Counted from the stretch's first letter, positions 51,980 to 62,655 are shown. The stretch: DNA of 64,000 bases from Streptomyces luomodiensis (GCF_031679605.1 NZ_CP117522.1:930001-994000), one strand, 5' to 3'. The notes: generated from the sequence alone by a model not told the origin. Translations and numbers: made by a program.

Positions 51980-52020
51980 TCTAAAGCAAGACCAAATAGG
52001 TCACGGCCGGTGACTTTAGA
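51980..52020. promoter_or_regulatory. Nested inverted repeat between PKS operon and methyltransferase (candidate operator)
   Basis: The outer arms TCTAAAG (51980-51986) and CTTTAGA (52014-52020) are perfect inverted repeats. Inside them GTCAC (52000-52004) and GTGAC (52010-52014) form a second perfect pair around GGCCG. The element sits in the 243 bp region between the divergent PKS and methyltransferase starts and contains one of its few A/T-rich stretches (ACCAAATAGG). Position and symmetry suggest a regulator site or overlapping promoters. No heptamer repeats of the classic SARP type were identified, so the protein that might bind is unknown. Confidence 0.4.
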
Positions 52021-52100
52021 GACGCGTTACCGGAATCCCTGACCATCGCTGAGCGGGTGAGCCTTTATGCGTCCTTGGCCGACCCCATCCAACGAGCACA

Positions 52101-52110
52101 CAGGAGGAGT
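52101..52110 (+). promoter_or_regulatory. Strong ribosome binding site deciding the methyltransferase start
   Basis: CAGGAGGAGT contains AGGAGG ending five bases before the ATG at 52114. The frame is open from an earlier ATG at 52057, but that start has no comparable site and would add 19 residues unlike the family. Confidence 0.8.
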
Positions 52111-52113
52111 GCC

Positions 52114-52926
52114 ATGACCTCTTCATCGGCCGTGCCGCCGGGCGGCACCGTGTCGGACTACTACAGCTCGCTGGGACCGCTTCTCCAGATGGCGTGGGAC
52201 GACAACTTCCACTTCGGCTACTGGGACGGCCCGTCAGATACCAGTTCGGTCGAAGAGGCCACCGACCGCTTCACGGATCTGCTCATCGAACGGCTGCGGG
52301 TGGGTCCGGGAGCCCGGGTGCTGGATGTCGGGTGCGGAATCGGGAAACCGGCGATGCGGGTGGCGTCCACCACCGGCGCCAATGTCCTGGGCATCACGAT
52401 CAGCGAGCTCCAGGTCAAACAGGCGACCGAATCCGCCCGGGTGGCCGGACTGTCCGGCCGGGTGGCATTCCAATACGCCGACGCCATGGCCATGCCTTTC
52501 GAAGACGCGTCTTTCGACGCCGTACTCGCATTCGAATCGATCAATCACATGGACCGTCCGACGGCGCTGCGCGAGATGGCCCGGGTGCTGGCGTCCGGAG
52601 GCCGGCTGGTGCTCACCGATGTCACCGCGCCGGAGGACGGCAGCTACCAGCCGGACGGCGATCCCGGCGTGGTCACCTCGCTGACCCGGCTGGACGACTG
52701 GCCCGGTCTGATCGGCGACGCGGGGCTGGTGCTCGACGAACTGGCCGATGTCACCGAGAACACGAAGGACACCGCGAACCGGATGATCGACGGGATCCTC
52801 CGCTGTCGCCGGGAGTTCGAGGCGCGACACGGCGTCAGCGTGCAGGAGGTGCTGGACGCCGCCAAGTCGGCACTGCCCACCGTTCCCAGTGCCGGCTGTG
52901 CGATCGTGGTCGCCCACAAGCCCTGA
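52114..52926 (+). CDS. SAM-dependent O-methyltransferase, probable polyether tailoring enzyme
   Basis: 270-residue class I SAM-dependent methyltransferase. Glycine-rich motif I is VLDVGCGIG at 69-77, with the acidic strand-2 region after it (VLGITIS, 91-97). A motif II/III-like stretch FDAVLAFESINHM is at 134-146, and the post-motif region LASGGRLVLTDV at 159-170. The N-terminal DDNFHFGYW segment (about 29-37) is typical of natural-product O-methyltransferases related to rifamycin Rif14 and, as I recall, to the polyether enzyme MonE. It faces the PKS operon across a 243 bp region, which supports a role in methylating a hydroxyl of the polyketide (monensin and nigericin each carry one O-methyl). 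No membrane segment or signal peptide is seen. Substrate and position of methylation cannot be read from the sequence. Confidence 0.88.
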   Translation: MTSSSAVPPGGTVSDYYSSLGPLLQMAWDDNFHFGYWDGPSDTSSVEEATDRFTDLLIERLRVGPGARVLDVGCGIGKPAMRVASTTGANVLGITISELQVKQATESARVAGLSGRVAFQYADAMAMPFEDASFDAVLAFESINHMDRPTALREMARVLASGGRLVLTDVTAPEDGSYQPDGDPGVVTSLTRLDDWPGLIGDAGLVLDELADVTENTKDTANRMIDGILRCRREFEARHGVSVQEVLDAAKSALPTVPSAGCAIVVAHKP

Positions 52927-53538
52927 ATCGACAACAAACCACGGATATTCGACCAGCCGTTCATGAGTGCCACGCAGCCGGAATTTCCCCCTCCTCATCA
53001 AAGCGGCGCCAAGGGACCCACGAACTCGCAAGACACGCTTGTCCCGCCGGACATCATCCGCGTATTCTCTTTCGCGACTACAGCACCTCATGTGCAGGTA
53101 TCCGGACTCCGATCTTCCGGAACTGTTTTGCGAATACTCGCTCCGCACCGTCGAGGAGACGCCTCGAGGGCGCTTATATCCGGATTCTAGGCGAGGTGGG
53201 TAGTCATAGGACTCGCTTACGATGTGGGACACCTGCCGACGACATCACTTTCGTCCGTTCTCCGATTCCTCGGCAGGCCGCGACAAAAGAGGGGTGAGTA
53301 ATGGCAGTCGCGAACGGCGTGCGTCAGGGGATCCGGCGGCACCACCCGTTCCCGGACGGCGCGGGACGACGATCCGCACGGACCGCCGGAGCCCACCCCG
53401 TACACGCGTTCACTTCCAGAACCAGACGGACCTCGCCCTTGGTATCGAGAGAAATCACAGACAACCCCGCGGGCACTTCCGGCAACGGCGCCGACTGTCC
53501 CATGACCGCACTCGTCGGCGACTCGGATGGGGCACATT
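52927..53538. other. 612 bp region with no convincing gene, upstream of the SARP regulator
   Basis: This gap between the methyltransferase and the regulator is lower in GC than its surroundings. It holds an imperfect direct repeat, TATCCGGACTC (53099-53109) and TATCCGGATTC (53177-53187), a TTCCGGAA palindrome (53115-53122), and GTATTC/GAATAC arms near 53072 and 53131. An 82-codon ORF starts at 53301 (listed separately, weak). The promoter of the regulator is expected here, but no clear -35/-10 pair was identified. Confidence 0.5.
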
Positions 53539-53549
53539 GTGCGATATGA
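53301..53549 (+). CDS. Doubtful 82-codon ORF overlapping the SARP start
   Basis: The ORF has a plausible ribosome binding site (GAGGGGTGAG just upstream of ATG 53301) and its end overlaps the start of the SARP gene by 11 bp in another frame, which would permit translational coupling. The product is Arg/Thr/Ala-rich with no recognised domain, and its second half uses codons unusual for this genome (AGA, TTG, GTA, ACA). It may be a leader ORF or simply noncoding leader sequence. Confidence 0.2.
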   Translation: MAVANGVRQGIRRHHPFPDGAGRRSARTAGAHPVHAFTSRTRRTSPLVSREITDNPAGTSGNGADCPMTALVGDSDGAHCAI

Positions 53550-54309
53550 GATCATGGGTCCCCTTCGTGTGGTGGAAGGGGACAGGAAATTAACCATCAG
53601 GGCGCGCAAGATCGAGGTCCTGCTGACGGTCCTCCTCGTCCGCGCCGATCAGGTGGTCCCGATCGACCAGCTCATCACCGAGATCTGGGGGGAGGACCCA
53701 CCGCGCCGGGCGATCGCCGGGCTGCATGTGTATGTCTCCCAGATCCGTAAGTTCCTGCGCCGGCCCGGCCAGAGCGAAAGCCCCGTTCTCACCCGCCCGC
53801 CGGGATACGTTCTGCGGCTGGGGCCCGATCATCTCGACTTCCACTGCTTCGAACGACTGGTGTGCGAGGGCCGGGACCAGCTGAGGGAGCGGCGTTATCA
53901 GCAGGCCACGGCCACTTTCGAAGGCGCGCTCGATCTCTGGCGCGATCCGTTGCTGGACGACGTATGCCACGGGCCGATTCTCGAGGGCTTTCAGACCTGG
54001 CTGAAGGAAGCCCGCCTGGAATGCATCGAGATGCTGACGGATTCCCGGCTCATGCTCGGCCGCCACCGCGAGCTGGTGAGCGATCTGTACCAGCTGACCA
54101 CCGAACACCCGCTGCGGGAGGCACTGCACCGTCAGTTGATGCTGGCGCTCTACCGCTGTGGCCGCCGGGCGGACGCCTTGCATGTGTATCAGGCGGCGCG
54201 CAAGACGCTCAACGAGGAACTCGGGCTCGAGCCGTGCCGGGCCCTACAGGACATGCAGCGGGCCATCCTCACCTCGGACGACCGACTGGAACTGCATGTG
54301 CCCGCATGA
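53539..54309 (+). CDS. Small SARP-family transcriptional activator, TTA codon near the start
   Basis: 256-residue SARP (AfsR/DnrI/ActII-ORF4-type) regulator. Residues 1-95 form an OmpR-like winged helix with the recognition-helix stretch LHVYVSQIRKFLR. Residues about 97-240 are the bacterial transcriptional activator (BTAD) domain, ending in the typical YQAARKTLNEELGLEPCRALQ. No NB-ARC or TPR extension follows, so it is the short pathway-specific kind. The GTG at 53539 is preferred over the ATG at 53527 because it gives the family's usual MRYEIMGPLRV start and GGATGGGG lies six bases before it; the ATG itself sits inside that ribosome binding site. Codon 18 is TTA (53590-53592), read by the bldA leucyl tRNA in Streptomyces, which would delay translation until development. 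Being next to the PKS, it is the probable cluster activator (inference). A 24 bp gap separates it from the next gene. Confidence 0.92.
   Translation: MRYEIMGPLRVVEGDRKLTIRARKIEVLLTVLLVRADQVVPIDQLITEIWGEDPPRRAIAGLHVYVSQIRKFLRRPGQSESPVLTRPPGYVLRLGPDHLDFHCFERLVCEGRDQLRERRYQQATATFEGALDLWRDPLLDDVCHGPILEGFQTWLKEARLECIEMLTDSRLMLGRHRELVSDLYQLTTEHPLREALHRQLMLALYRCGRRADALHVYQAARKTLNEELGLEPCRALQDMQRAILTSDDRLELHVPA
53590..53592 (+). promoter_or_regulatory. TTA leucine codon (likely bldA-dependent control point)
   Basis: In-frame TTA at codon 18 of the SARP gene, in a 5' end that also uses CGA, AGG and AAA. TTA is rare in Streptomyces genes and is read by the developmentally controlled bldA tRNA, so activator synthesis is predicted to depend on bldA. 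Confidence 0.8.
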
Positions 54310-54333
54310 GAAAGACGTGGAGGAGGTGGGCGT

Positions 54334-54564
54334 ATGAGCGATCACATCAGTTGTCTGTCCGACGGCAGCCCGATCGAGGTCGTCCTCGAAGGCGGACCGG
54401 ACGATCTGCCCCGGGCATTCCGTACCGGGCGGTCGACCCTGACCACCAGGAAGCTCAAAATCCAGCACCGCAATGGATACGAGCATTTCGAACTCGTCAA
54501 CGAATCCGCTGACATCACCCCAGCGATCTTTCGCTGGACCATGCGGACGAAAATCGCCGAGTAG
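54334..54564 (+). CDS. Small DUF5988-like protein
   Basis: 76-residue acidic-to-neutral soluble protein with a good ribosome binding site (GGAGGAGG about eight bases before the ATG). The N-terminal half has PIEVVLEGGPDDLP and the C-terminal half NGYEHFELVNE and FRWTMRTKIAE, the pattern I associate with DUF5988, small proteins of Streptomyces often found near secondary-metabolite genes. The biochemical role of the family is not known to me. It lies 24 bp after the SARP gene and 5 bp before the secreted peptidase, so the three may be cotranscribed. Confidence 0.8.
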   Translation: MSDHISCLSDGSPIEVVLEGGPDDLPRAFRTGRSTLTTRKLKIQHRNGYEHFELVNESADITPAIFRWTMRTKIAE

Positions 54565-54569
54565 CGTCC

Positions 54570-56474
54570 ATGGTCACCTCACGATGGCGCGGGGCCGTGG
54601 TCGCCGCGCTCGCGATCGCGGCATCCCTCGCCGCACCGCCCGCCGGACCCGCGTCGGCCCGGACCCCGGCCGAGTCCGCCGGCCCGGCCGGGGTCCGGGT
54701 GGTGGACGGACGTACCCAGCCGGTCTTCTCGTACTCGGACGCCGTGCGTGAGCACCTCATGGTCCAGGCGCCGGTCGACAGTGACGGCGATGGGCGCCGG
54801 GACCGGATCGCGGTGGACATCATCCGGCCGAGGGAGACGCGGCAGGGGCTCAAGGTGCCGGTCATCATGTCGGCCAGCCCCTACAACGACACCGTGGGCC
54901 GCGGATTCGAGTCGGAGCGCAAGCTCTACGACGCCCAGGGCGCCCCGGTCGGGTTCCCCCTCTTCTACGACAACTACTTCGTGCCGCGCGGCTACGCCGT
55001 GGTCGATGTCGACATGACCGGCACCGGCAGATCCGACGGCTGTCCGACGGTCGGCGGCGCCTCCGATGTGGCGGCCGCCAAGGCGGCGATCGACTGGCTG
55101 GGCGGCCGCGCCACGGCGTACGCGGCCGACGGCAGCGAGGTGAAAGCCTCCTGGTCCACCGGCAAGGTGGGCATGATCGGCCACTCCTACGAGGGCACAC
55201 TGGCCAACGCCGTGGCCGGCACCGGGGTGGAGGGGCTGGAGACCATCGTCCCGATCTCCGGGATCAGCTCGTGGTACGAGTTCGCCCGCTCGGGCGGCGC
55301 CAAGCACTGGAACGGCTTCGCCTCGTGGCTGACCACTGCGCTGGACTCCGACCCGCCGAGGAAGTGCCAGGCGGTGCGCGACCGGCTGCAGGCCGGTGAG
55401 GACGACGCCACCGGCAATTACAATGCCCACTGGCACGAGCGCGATTACATCGCGCGGCCCGCGCCCGAGGTGAACAAGGTGCGCGCGAGCGTCTTCGCGG
55501 TGCATGACACCAATGACTACAACGTCAGGATCGACCAGTTCGCGAACTGGTGGGCCCCGCTGGCCGAGCGCGATGTGCCGCGCAAGCTGTGGCTGGGCCG
55601 CTATGGGCACACCGATCCGTTCGACTGGCCCGGCCGGCGCGCGCTGTGGGTCGACACCGTGCACCGGTGGTTCGACCACTGGCTGTACGGCCTACGGAAC
55701 GGAATCATGGACGAGCCGCGGGTCGATCTCCAGACCGGCCCGGCCACCTGGACGACCCGGGCCGACTGGCCCGCGCGCACCTCCCCGGTCTCTCTGCGCC
55801 CCGGCCCCGACGGCTCACTGGCGCTGGGCCCCACGGGCGGCACCGGCACCTTCACCGACACCAAGCTGAGCGAGGCGGACCTCACCGCCGACCCGTCGGC
55901 GAGCCGTCCGGGCCGGCTGGTGTTCCGCACCCCGCCGCTGCGCACCGGAGTGCGGCTCTCCGGCACGCCCACCGTGGATCTGCGGGTCACGCTCGACAGA
56001 CCGACGTCCAACCTCACCGCGCTGCTCGTGGACTACGGCGAGGACGAACGCATCGACTGGAACCGCAACGAGCCCGCGAACGGAATCCACGACGGTCTGC
56101 GGGGGCTGGACGAGGAGTCCTGCCACGGGGAGAGCACCGCCCAGGACGACGCCTGCTACCGCAAGACCGCCAATGTGACGGCGCGCAAACCCTCCGAGGT
56201 GATCGCCCGGGGCTGGCTGGACGCCCAGAACCGCCACTCGATCACCACCCCCGAGCCGCTGACCCCCGGCCGGTCCTACCGGATCACCTGGAAGACAACG
56301 CCGGACGACTACGAGATCAAGCCGGGCCATCGGCTGGGGCTGGTCCTCGGCGGCACCGACGCCGACTTCCTCTACTACGAGGACCCGACCGGGGCGAAGG
56401 TGACGGTGGACCTGGGCGGCAGCCGCGTCACCGTACCGGTGACCGCCGCTGACGGGCTCCGCGCCTCCCGGTAG
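54570..56474 (+). CDS. Secreted Xaa-Pro dipeptidyl-peptidase / CocE-NonD family hydrolase
   Basis: 634-residue serine hydrolase of the S15 (X-Pro dipeptidyl-peptidase, CocE/NonD) family. Residues 1-30 are a signal peptide (Arg-containing start, Ala-rich hydrophobic core, PASA cleavage site). The alpha/beta-hydrolase core carries the nucleophile Ser206 in GHSYEG, an acidic residue in the DTNDYN region (Asp313 or Asp316) and His347 in RYGHTDP. The C-terminal part from about 450 is the jelly-roll domain typical of the family (VDLRVTLDRPTSNLTALLVDYG), ending with DFLYYEDPTGAKVTVDLGG. It is expected to act outside the membrane on proline-containing peptides or esters. The ATG is only 5 bp after the small upstream gene and has no strong ribosome binding site, suggesting coupling. 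A role in polyketide biosynthesis is not evident; it is probably the first gene outside the cluster. Confidence 0.9.
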   Translation: MVTSRWRGAVVAALAIAASLAAPPAGPASARTPAESAGPAGVRVVDGRTQPVFSYSDAVREHLMVQAPVDSDGDGRRDRIAVDIIRPRETRQGLKVPVIMSASPYNDTVGRGFESERKLYDAQGAPVGFPLFYDNYFVPRGYAVVDVDMTGTGRSDGCPTVGGASDVAAAKAAIDWLGGRATAYAADGSEVKASWSTGKVGMIGHSYEGTLANAVAGTGVEGLETIVPISGISSWYEFARSGGAKHWNGFASWLTTALDSDPPRKCQAVRDRLQAGEDDATGNYNAHWHERDYIARPAPEVNKVRASVFAVHDTNDYNVRIDQFANWWAPLAERDVPRKLWLGRYGHTDPFDWPGRRALWVDTVHRWFDHWLYGLRNGIMDEPRVDLQTGPATWTTRADWPARTSPVSLRPGPDGSLALGPTGGTGTFTDTKLSEADLTADPSASRPGRLVFRTPPLRTGVRLSGTPTVDLRVTLDRPTSNLTALLVDYGEDERIDWNRNEPANGIHDGLRGLDEESCHGESTAQDDACYRKTANVTARKPSEVIARGWLDAQNRHSITTPEPLTPGRSYRITWKTTPDDYEIKPGHRLGLVLGGTDADFLYYEDPTGAKVTVDLGGSRVTVPVTAADGLRASR

Positions 56475-56511
56475 CCGCCCGCGCGTTGACGGGTCCCGGG
56501 CCGCCACCGGT

Positions 56512-56526
56512 CCGGGCTCAGCCCGG
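56512..56526. terminator. Weak hairpin at convergent gene ends
   Basis: CCGGGC and GCCCGG arms with a TCA loop lie between the peptidase (+) and methyltransferase (-) genes and include the methyltransferase stop codon. No U-tract follows. It may serve as a bidirectional terminator, but GC-rich hairpins are common here. Confidence 0.25.
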
Positions 56527-57369
56527 GATCCAGGCGTGGATCACATGGGCGCCCAGGTCGGGGGGTCCGGTGGCGGTGCGGTGGCCGCTTGCGTACCGGT
56601 CCGTGAGGTCGCGGTAGCGGATGTCCTCGCGCGCGGAGAAGCCCAGCCGGCCCAGTTCGGCGGCGAGTTCCCCCGGGGTGAAATAGCTGAGAAAGGGCTC
56701 GCCGGCCTGGGCGGCCCATGCCGCGCGGGCCTCATGCACGGCGCGTTGCTCCGGTGGCAGCGCGTCCGGCGGCTCACCGTAGTCGAAGACCACTCCGGAG
56801 CCGCGCGGCAGGGCGGCGATGAGGCCGAGCGTGCCCAGTACGGCGGTGTGCGTCAGATACGGCACCACGCCGAGCCAGACGAAGAACGCCGGGCGGGCCG
56901 GGTCGAAGCCCACCGCCGTCAGCCCGTCGGCCAGGCCCTGCCGCTCGAAGTCGACCGGTGCGAACGTCAGCGACGCCGGTACGGGGATCTCCACGGCGGC
57001 CAGCCGGTCCCGCTTCCACTCCTGGGTCGCGGGATGGTCCACCTCGAACACCCGTAAGCCCTCCGCCTGGTACGGGTTGCGGCAGCCGAAGGTGTCCAGC
57101 CCCGCTCCCAGCGCCACCGCCTGCCGCACACCGCGCGCCACGGCGGCCGCGACGGCGTCCTCGGCGTACCGCGCACGGGCGGCCACGGACAGCCGCACAT
57201 CCTCCCGCTCGGGCCGGAAGGCCGCCTCGAGGGCGGGGTCGTCCGCGTCGGCGGCGAGGATACGGAGCGCCAGCGGATCGTGGAACACCCGGCCGCCCTC
57301 CAGCTCCTGGTGGGCCGCGCGGAACGCGGCCGCGCCGCGTGCGGTGATGCTGGGCCGGCCGATCCGCAT
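56518..57369 (-). CDS. TIGR00027-type class I SAM-dependent methyltransferase
   Basis: 283-residue methyltransferase of the Ppm1/LCMT-like group common in actinomycetes. The SAM-binding signature is VALGAGLDTF (85-94), followed by the acidic strand-2 motif VFEVDHPATQEWKR (107-120), both diagnostic of TIGR00027. The N-terminus (MRIGRPSITARGAAAFRAAHQE) and the segment FHDPLALRIL also fit. The frame remains open to 57576, but the upstream part is Cys/Arg-rich and unlike the family; the ATG at 57369 has GGAGG about nine bases upstream. Family members methylate small-molecule carboxyl or other groups, and the substrate here is unknown. It is convergent with the peptidase gene and divergent from the CapA-like gene, so probably a single-gene unit. 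A link to the polyketide is possible but not supported by position. Confidence 0.85.
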   Translation of the reverse strand: MRIGRPSITARGAAAFRAAHQELEGGRVFHDPLALRILAADADDPALEAAFRPEREDVRLSVAARARYAEDAVAAAVARGVRQAVALGAGLDTFGCRNPYQAEGLRVFEVDHPATQEWKRDRLAAVEIPVPASLTFAPVDFERQGLADGLTAVGFDPARPAFFVWLGVVPYLTHTAVLGTLGLIAALPRGSGVVFDYGEPPDALPPEQRAVHEARAAWAAQAGEPFLSYFTPGELAAELGRLGFSAREDIRYRDLTDRYASGHRTATGPPDLGAHVIHAWIPG

Positions 57370-57623
57370 GGCATGTCCTCCCCCGGGATCGCGCGCCACC
57401 ACGCGCGCGACACACCCCATGGTGTCAGCTCCGCACCCCGCGCACACCGCCAACGGGCGACCGGTTCCACGGGCGCGCTGTTCCAGTCGGGTGCAACCGG
57501 TCGGCCGATCCGGTGAAGCCGCGCACCGCTCCGCGCGTCTCTTCTCCGCCGGGCAATAAATATGACAATCCGACAATCAGAACAAAACGGTCCGGCATGG
57601 TCCGGACCAGTGCGGAGCGCACC
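57370..57623. promoter_or_regulatory. Divergent promoter region of methyltransferase and CapA-like genes
   Basis: The 254 bp gap has an A/T-rich island around 57552-57592 (AATAAATATGACAATC, with GACAATC occurring twice nine bases apart). It is likely to hold promoters for both directions. No consensus -35/-10 pair can be assigned with confidence. Confidence 0.35.
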
Positions 57624-58793
57624 GTGTCCCATCACCCTCACCCTCGGACGGCACTGCTGGCCGTCGCCCTGCTCGGCGCCGTCACCGCGTGCGGCAGCGG
57701 GACACCGGCCACCCCCAAGGCCGAGGAGAAACCCTCGAAGAAGGCGGGAGTCACCAAGAGCGGGTCCCCACACGACTTCACCCTGGTGGCCACCGGCGAT
57801 CTGCTGGTGCACGCCTCGGTCATCCGGCAGGCACAGGCGGACGCGGGCGGCGACGGATATGACTTCCAGCGCATGATCAAGGCGGCCGCGCCCGTTGTCG
57901 CCCAGGCCGACCTGGCCATCTGCCATATGGAGACGGTCTACGGGGCCGCCCAGGGCCCGTTCACCGGCTATCCGACCTTCAAGACGCCCCCGCAGCTCGC
58001 CTCGGCCGTGAAGAGCCTCGGCTACGACTCCTGTTCCACGGCCTCCAACCACACCCTCGACGCCGGTCCGGAGGGGGTGGTCCGCACCCTCAAAGCCATG
58101 GACAAGGCCGGGCTCAAGCACGCCGGATCGGCCCGGTCCGCCGCGGAGAGCAGCCGTCCCACGATGCTGCAGGCCGGCGGCGCCAAGGTCGCCCAGCTCG
58201 CCTACGCCTACGGCACCAACGGCATCCCGGTCCCCAAGGGCAAACCGTGGCTGGTCAACCTGATCGATCCGGCGCGGATCATCAAGGACGCGCGGGCCGC
58301 CCGGCGCGCCGGCGCCGATGTGGTCGTCGTCAGCATGCACTGGGGCACCGAATGGCAGCAGGCACCGGACAAGCTCCAGCTCTCCCTCGCCAAGAAGCTC
58401 ACCGCCTCCCAGGACGGGGACCGTCGCGACATCGACCTGATCATCGGCACCCACGCCCATGTGCCGCAGGCGTACGAGAAGGTCAACGGCACCTGGGTGG
58501 TCTACGGCATGGGGGACCAGATCGCGGGTGTGATGCCCGACAAACGCGGTCAGATGGGCTCGGCGGCCCGCTTCACCTTCACCCCGCCCGCCGCCCCGGG
58601 CAAGGCGTGGAGGGTGAAGAAGGCGGAGTACATCCCGCATGCGGTGGACAACGATCCGATCAGCCTGGTGAACCTTCCCCGGGCCCTGGAGAAGAACCCC
58701 GGCAACCCGGGCTACACCAGCAGCCTGAGCACCATCCAGGAGGCGGTGCTCAGCAGGGGTGCCAAGAAGGACGGCCTCACCATGGGCCGCTGA
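57624..58793 (+). CDS. CapA-family (PGA_cap) lipoprotein
   Basis: 389-residue lipoprotein of the CapA/poly-gamma-glutamate capsule family, which has a metallophosphatase-like fold. The N-terminal MSHHPHPRTALLAVALLGAVTAC is a lipoprotein signal peptide with Cys23 as the lipidated residue, then a Lys/Pro-rich tether. Family motifs in order: VATGDLLVH, ASNHTLDAG, VVSMHWGTEWQ and IIGTHAHVPQ, with VVYGMGDQIAG near the C-terminus. The GTG at 57624 is chosen because it gives a signal peptide of normal length and has GGAG six bases upstream; an in-frame ATG at 57597 and an earlier one at 57513 would add 9 and 37 residues before it. Homologues take part in capsule or poly-gamma-glutamate formation, but no capB/capC neighbours are present, so the role here is open. 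Confidence 0.85.
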   Translation: MSHHPHPRTALLAVALLGAVTACGSGTPATPKAEEKPSKKAGVTKSGSPHDFTLVATGDLLVHASVIRQAQADAGGDGYDFQRMIKAAAPVVAQADLAICHMETVYGAAQGPFTGYPTFKTPPQLASAVKSLGYDSCSTASNHTLDAGPEGVVRTLKAMDKAGLKHAGSARSAAESSRPTMLQAGGAKVAQLAYAYGTNGIPVPKGKPWLVNLIDPARIIKDARAARRAGADVVVVSMHWGTEWQQAPDKLQLSLAKKLTASQDGDRRDIDLIIGTHAHVPQAYEKVNGTWVVYGMGDQIAGVMPDKRGQMGSAARFTFTPPAAPGKAWRVKKAEYIPHAVDNDPISLVNLPRALEKNPGNPGYTSSLSTIQEAVLSRGAKKDGLTMGR

Positions 58794-58812
58794 CCCGGCG
58801 AGGGCGGCCTGC

Positions 58813-61428
<2,616 letters not shown>

Positions 61429-61524
61429 ATGACCATTTTAATGGCGATCGACCCTGATGTCCGTTCCGGATCGGTTTCACGGACCGTTCCCCGGCGGTTT
61501 CCCGGGCGGGCGGAGCGTCGAGGC

Positions 61525-61539
61525 GGCCGCCCGGCGGCC
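61525..61539. terminator. Weak GC hairpin after the phosphatase gene
   Basis: GGCCGC and GCGGCC arms with a CCG loop lie directly after the phosphatase stop, between it and the ClpC-family gene, which is also on the minus strand. There is no U-tract. Confidence 0.2.
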
Positions 61540-62655
61540 TCAGCGCTCGGCCGGGTGGCGTTCGAGGACGACCAGAGCGGCGTCATCGCCCTGGTGGCCG
61601 CCGATATGGCTGAGCAGATCGCGGTGCAGACGGTCGACGAGGTGCTGGGGGCCGTCGACGTCCCATCCGGGGAGCCGCTCGGCGAGCGGGTAGAAGGTGC
61701 CCTCGGCGTCCCGCGCCTCGACGACGCCGTCCGTGTAGAGCAGCAGCTGGTCGCCCTCGCCGAAGGGGAAGTCCGCGGCGCGGTAGCCGTCGGACGCCAG
61801 GTGGCCGAGGCCCAGCGGCAGGGCGGGCGCCGGGCCCGCCAGCTCCTTGACCTGGGAGTCGCGCAGCAGGATCGGCGGTGGATGCCCGCAGTTGACGAGG
61901 CGGACCACCGGCTGGTCGTCGGGGATCTCCAGCACCGCGGCGGTGACGAACGACTCCCCCGCCCCGGGCGCCTTGCCCAGGGGCTCGGTCCGCTCGGCGG
62001 ACAGGGTGGTGTCCAGGTAGGCCACCAGATCGGTCAGCGGTACCGGCCAGTGGGCGAGCGCGCGGAAGGCACCGAGCACCAGGGAGGCGTCCGCGACGGC
62101 GGTCAGCCCGCTGCCCCGGACATCGCCGATGATCAGGCGGGTGGTGTTCGAGGTGCGCGCCGCCGCGTACAGATCGCCGCCGATCTCCGCCTCCGGCTCG
62201 GCCGCCAGGTAGACCGACGCGATCAGCAGCGGGCCGATCCTGCCGGGCAGCGGGCGCAGCAGCACCCGCTGCGCCACGTCGGCCACCGCCCGCACCCGGT
62301 TCAATTCGCGTCTGTGCCGGTCCAGGACCGCGCGGAACAACACGATCAGCGCGGAGGCCAGGACCAGGGTGATGACCTCGGTCAGCCGGCCGGGCCGGCC
62401 GAGGAGGCCCATCGAGGCGTTGGCGCTGATCTGTGCGACCACGGCCAGCCCACCGACGCACGCGGTGAGCAGGGGCCCGGCGAACGACGCGGTCATGGCG
62501 GGGGCCGCGATCAGCAGCGGGCTGAGCCGCACGCTGGCCGGGGTCAGCACATCGCCGAGCATGATCGCCACGATGGCCAGCAGGGGAATCACGACCAAGA
62601 CGTGGGTCCGCCACCTTGGCCGGCGCAGATCCGAGGGACCTTGCCGCGTGTGCAC
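61540..62655 (-). CDS. Membrane-anchored SpoIIE/PP2C-type serine phosphatase
   Basis: 371-residue phosphatase with three hydrophobic segments at about 19-35, 46-75 and 93-110, then a cytoplasmic PPM/SpoIIE catalytic domain from about 125. Metal-binding and catalytic signatures are EIGGDLYAA (Asp161), IIGDVRGSGL (176-185), LLLYTDGVVEAR, and DDAALVVLE near the end. Such proteins dephosphorylate anti-sigma-factor antagonists in partner-switching systems and are abundant in Streptomyces; no kinase or antagonist gene is adjacent. The frame opens with GTG at 62655 and lacks a clear ribosome binding site, so the exact start is less certain. It is divergent from the ECF sigma gene across 67 bp, which raises the possibility of shared regulation, but ECF41 factors are not known to use partner switching. 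Confidence 0.88.
   Translation of the reverse strand: MHTRQGPSDLRRPRWRTHVLVVIPLLAIVAIMLGDVLTPASVRLSPLLIAAPAMTASFAGPLLTACVGGLAVVAQISANASMGLLGRPGRLTEVITLVLASALIVLFRAVLDRHRRELNRVRAVADVAQRVLLRPLPGRIGPLLIASVYLAAEPEAEIGGDLYAAARTSNTTRLIIGDVRGSGLTAVADASLVLGAFRALAHWPVPLTDLVAYLDTTLSAERTEPLGKAPGAGESFVTAAVLEIPDDQPVVRLVNCGHPPPILLRDSQVKELAGPAPALPLGLGHLASDGYRAADFPFGEGDQLLLYTDGVVEARDAEGTFYPLAERLPGWDVDGPQHLVDRLHRDLLSHIGGHQGDDAALVVLERHPAER

Noticed and set aside
52057..52113. Upstream ATG for the methyltransferase
   Set aside because: No ribosome binding site; AGGAGG directly precedes the ATG at 52114.
53217..53609. 130-codon minus-strand ORF upstream of the SARP
   Set aside because: No ribosome binding site or recognisable domain, and it overlaps the SARP start on the opposite strand.
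57370..57576. N-terminal extension of the TIGR00027 methyltransferase
   Set aside because: Cys/Arg-rich, unlike the family, and it would cover the divergent promoter region; the ATG at 57369 has its own GGAGG.
57513..57623. Longer form of the CapA-like protein
   Set aside because: It would place 37 polar residues before a complete lipoprotein signal peptide; the GTG at 57624 has GGAG at proper spacing.
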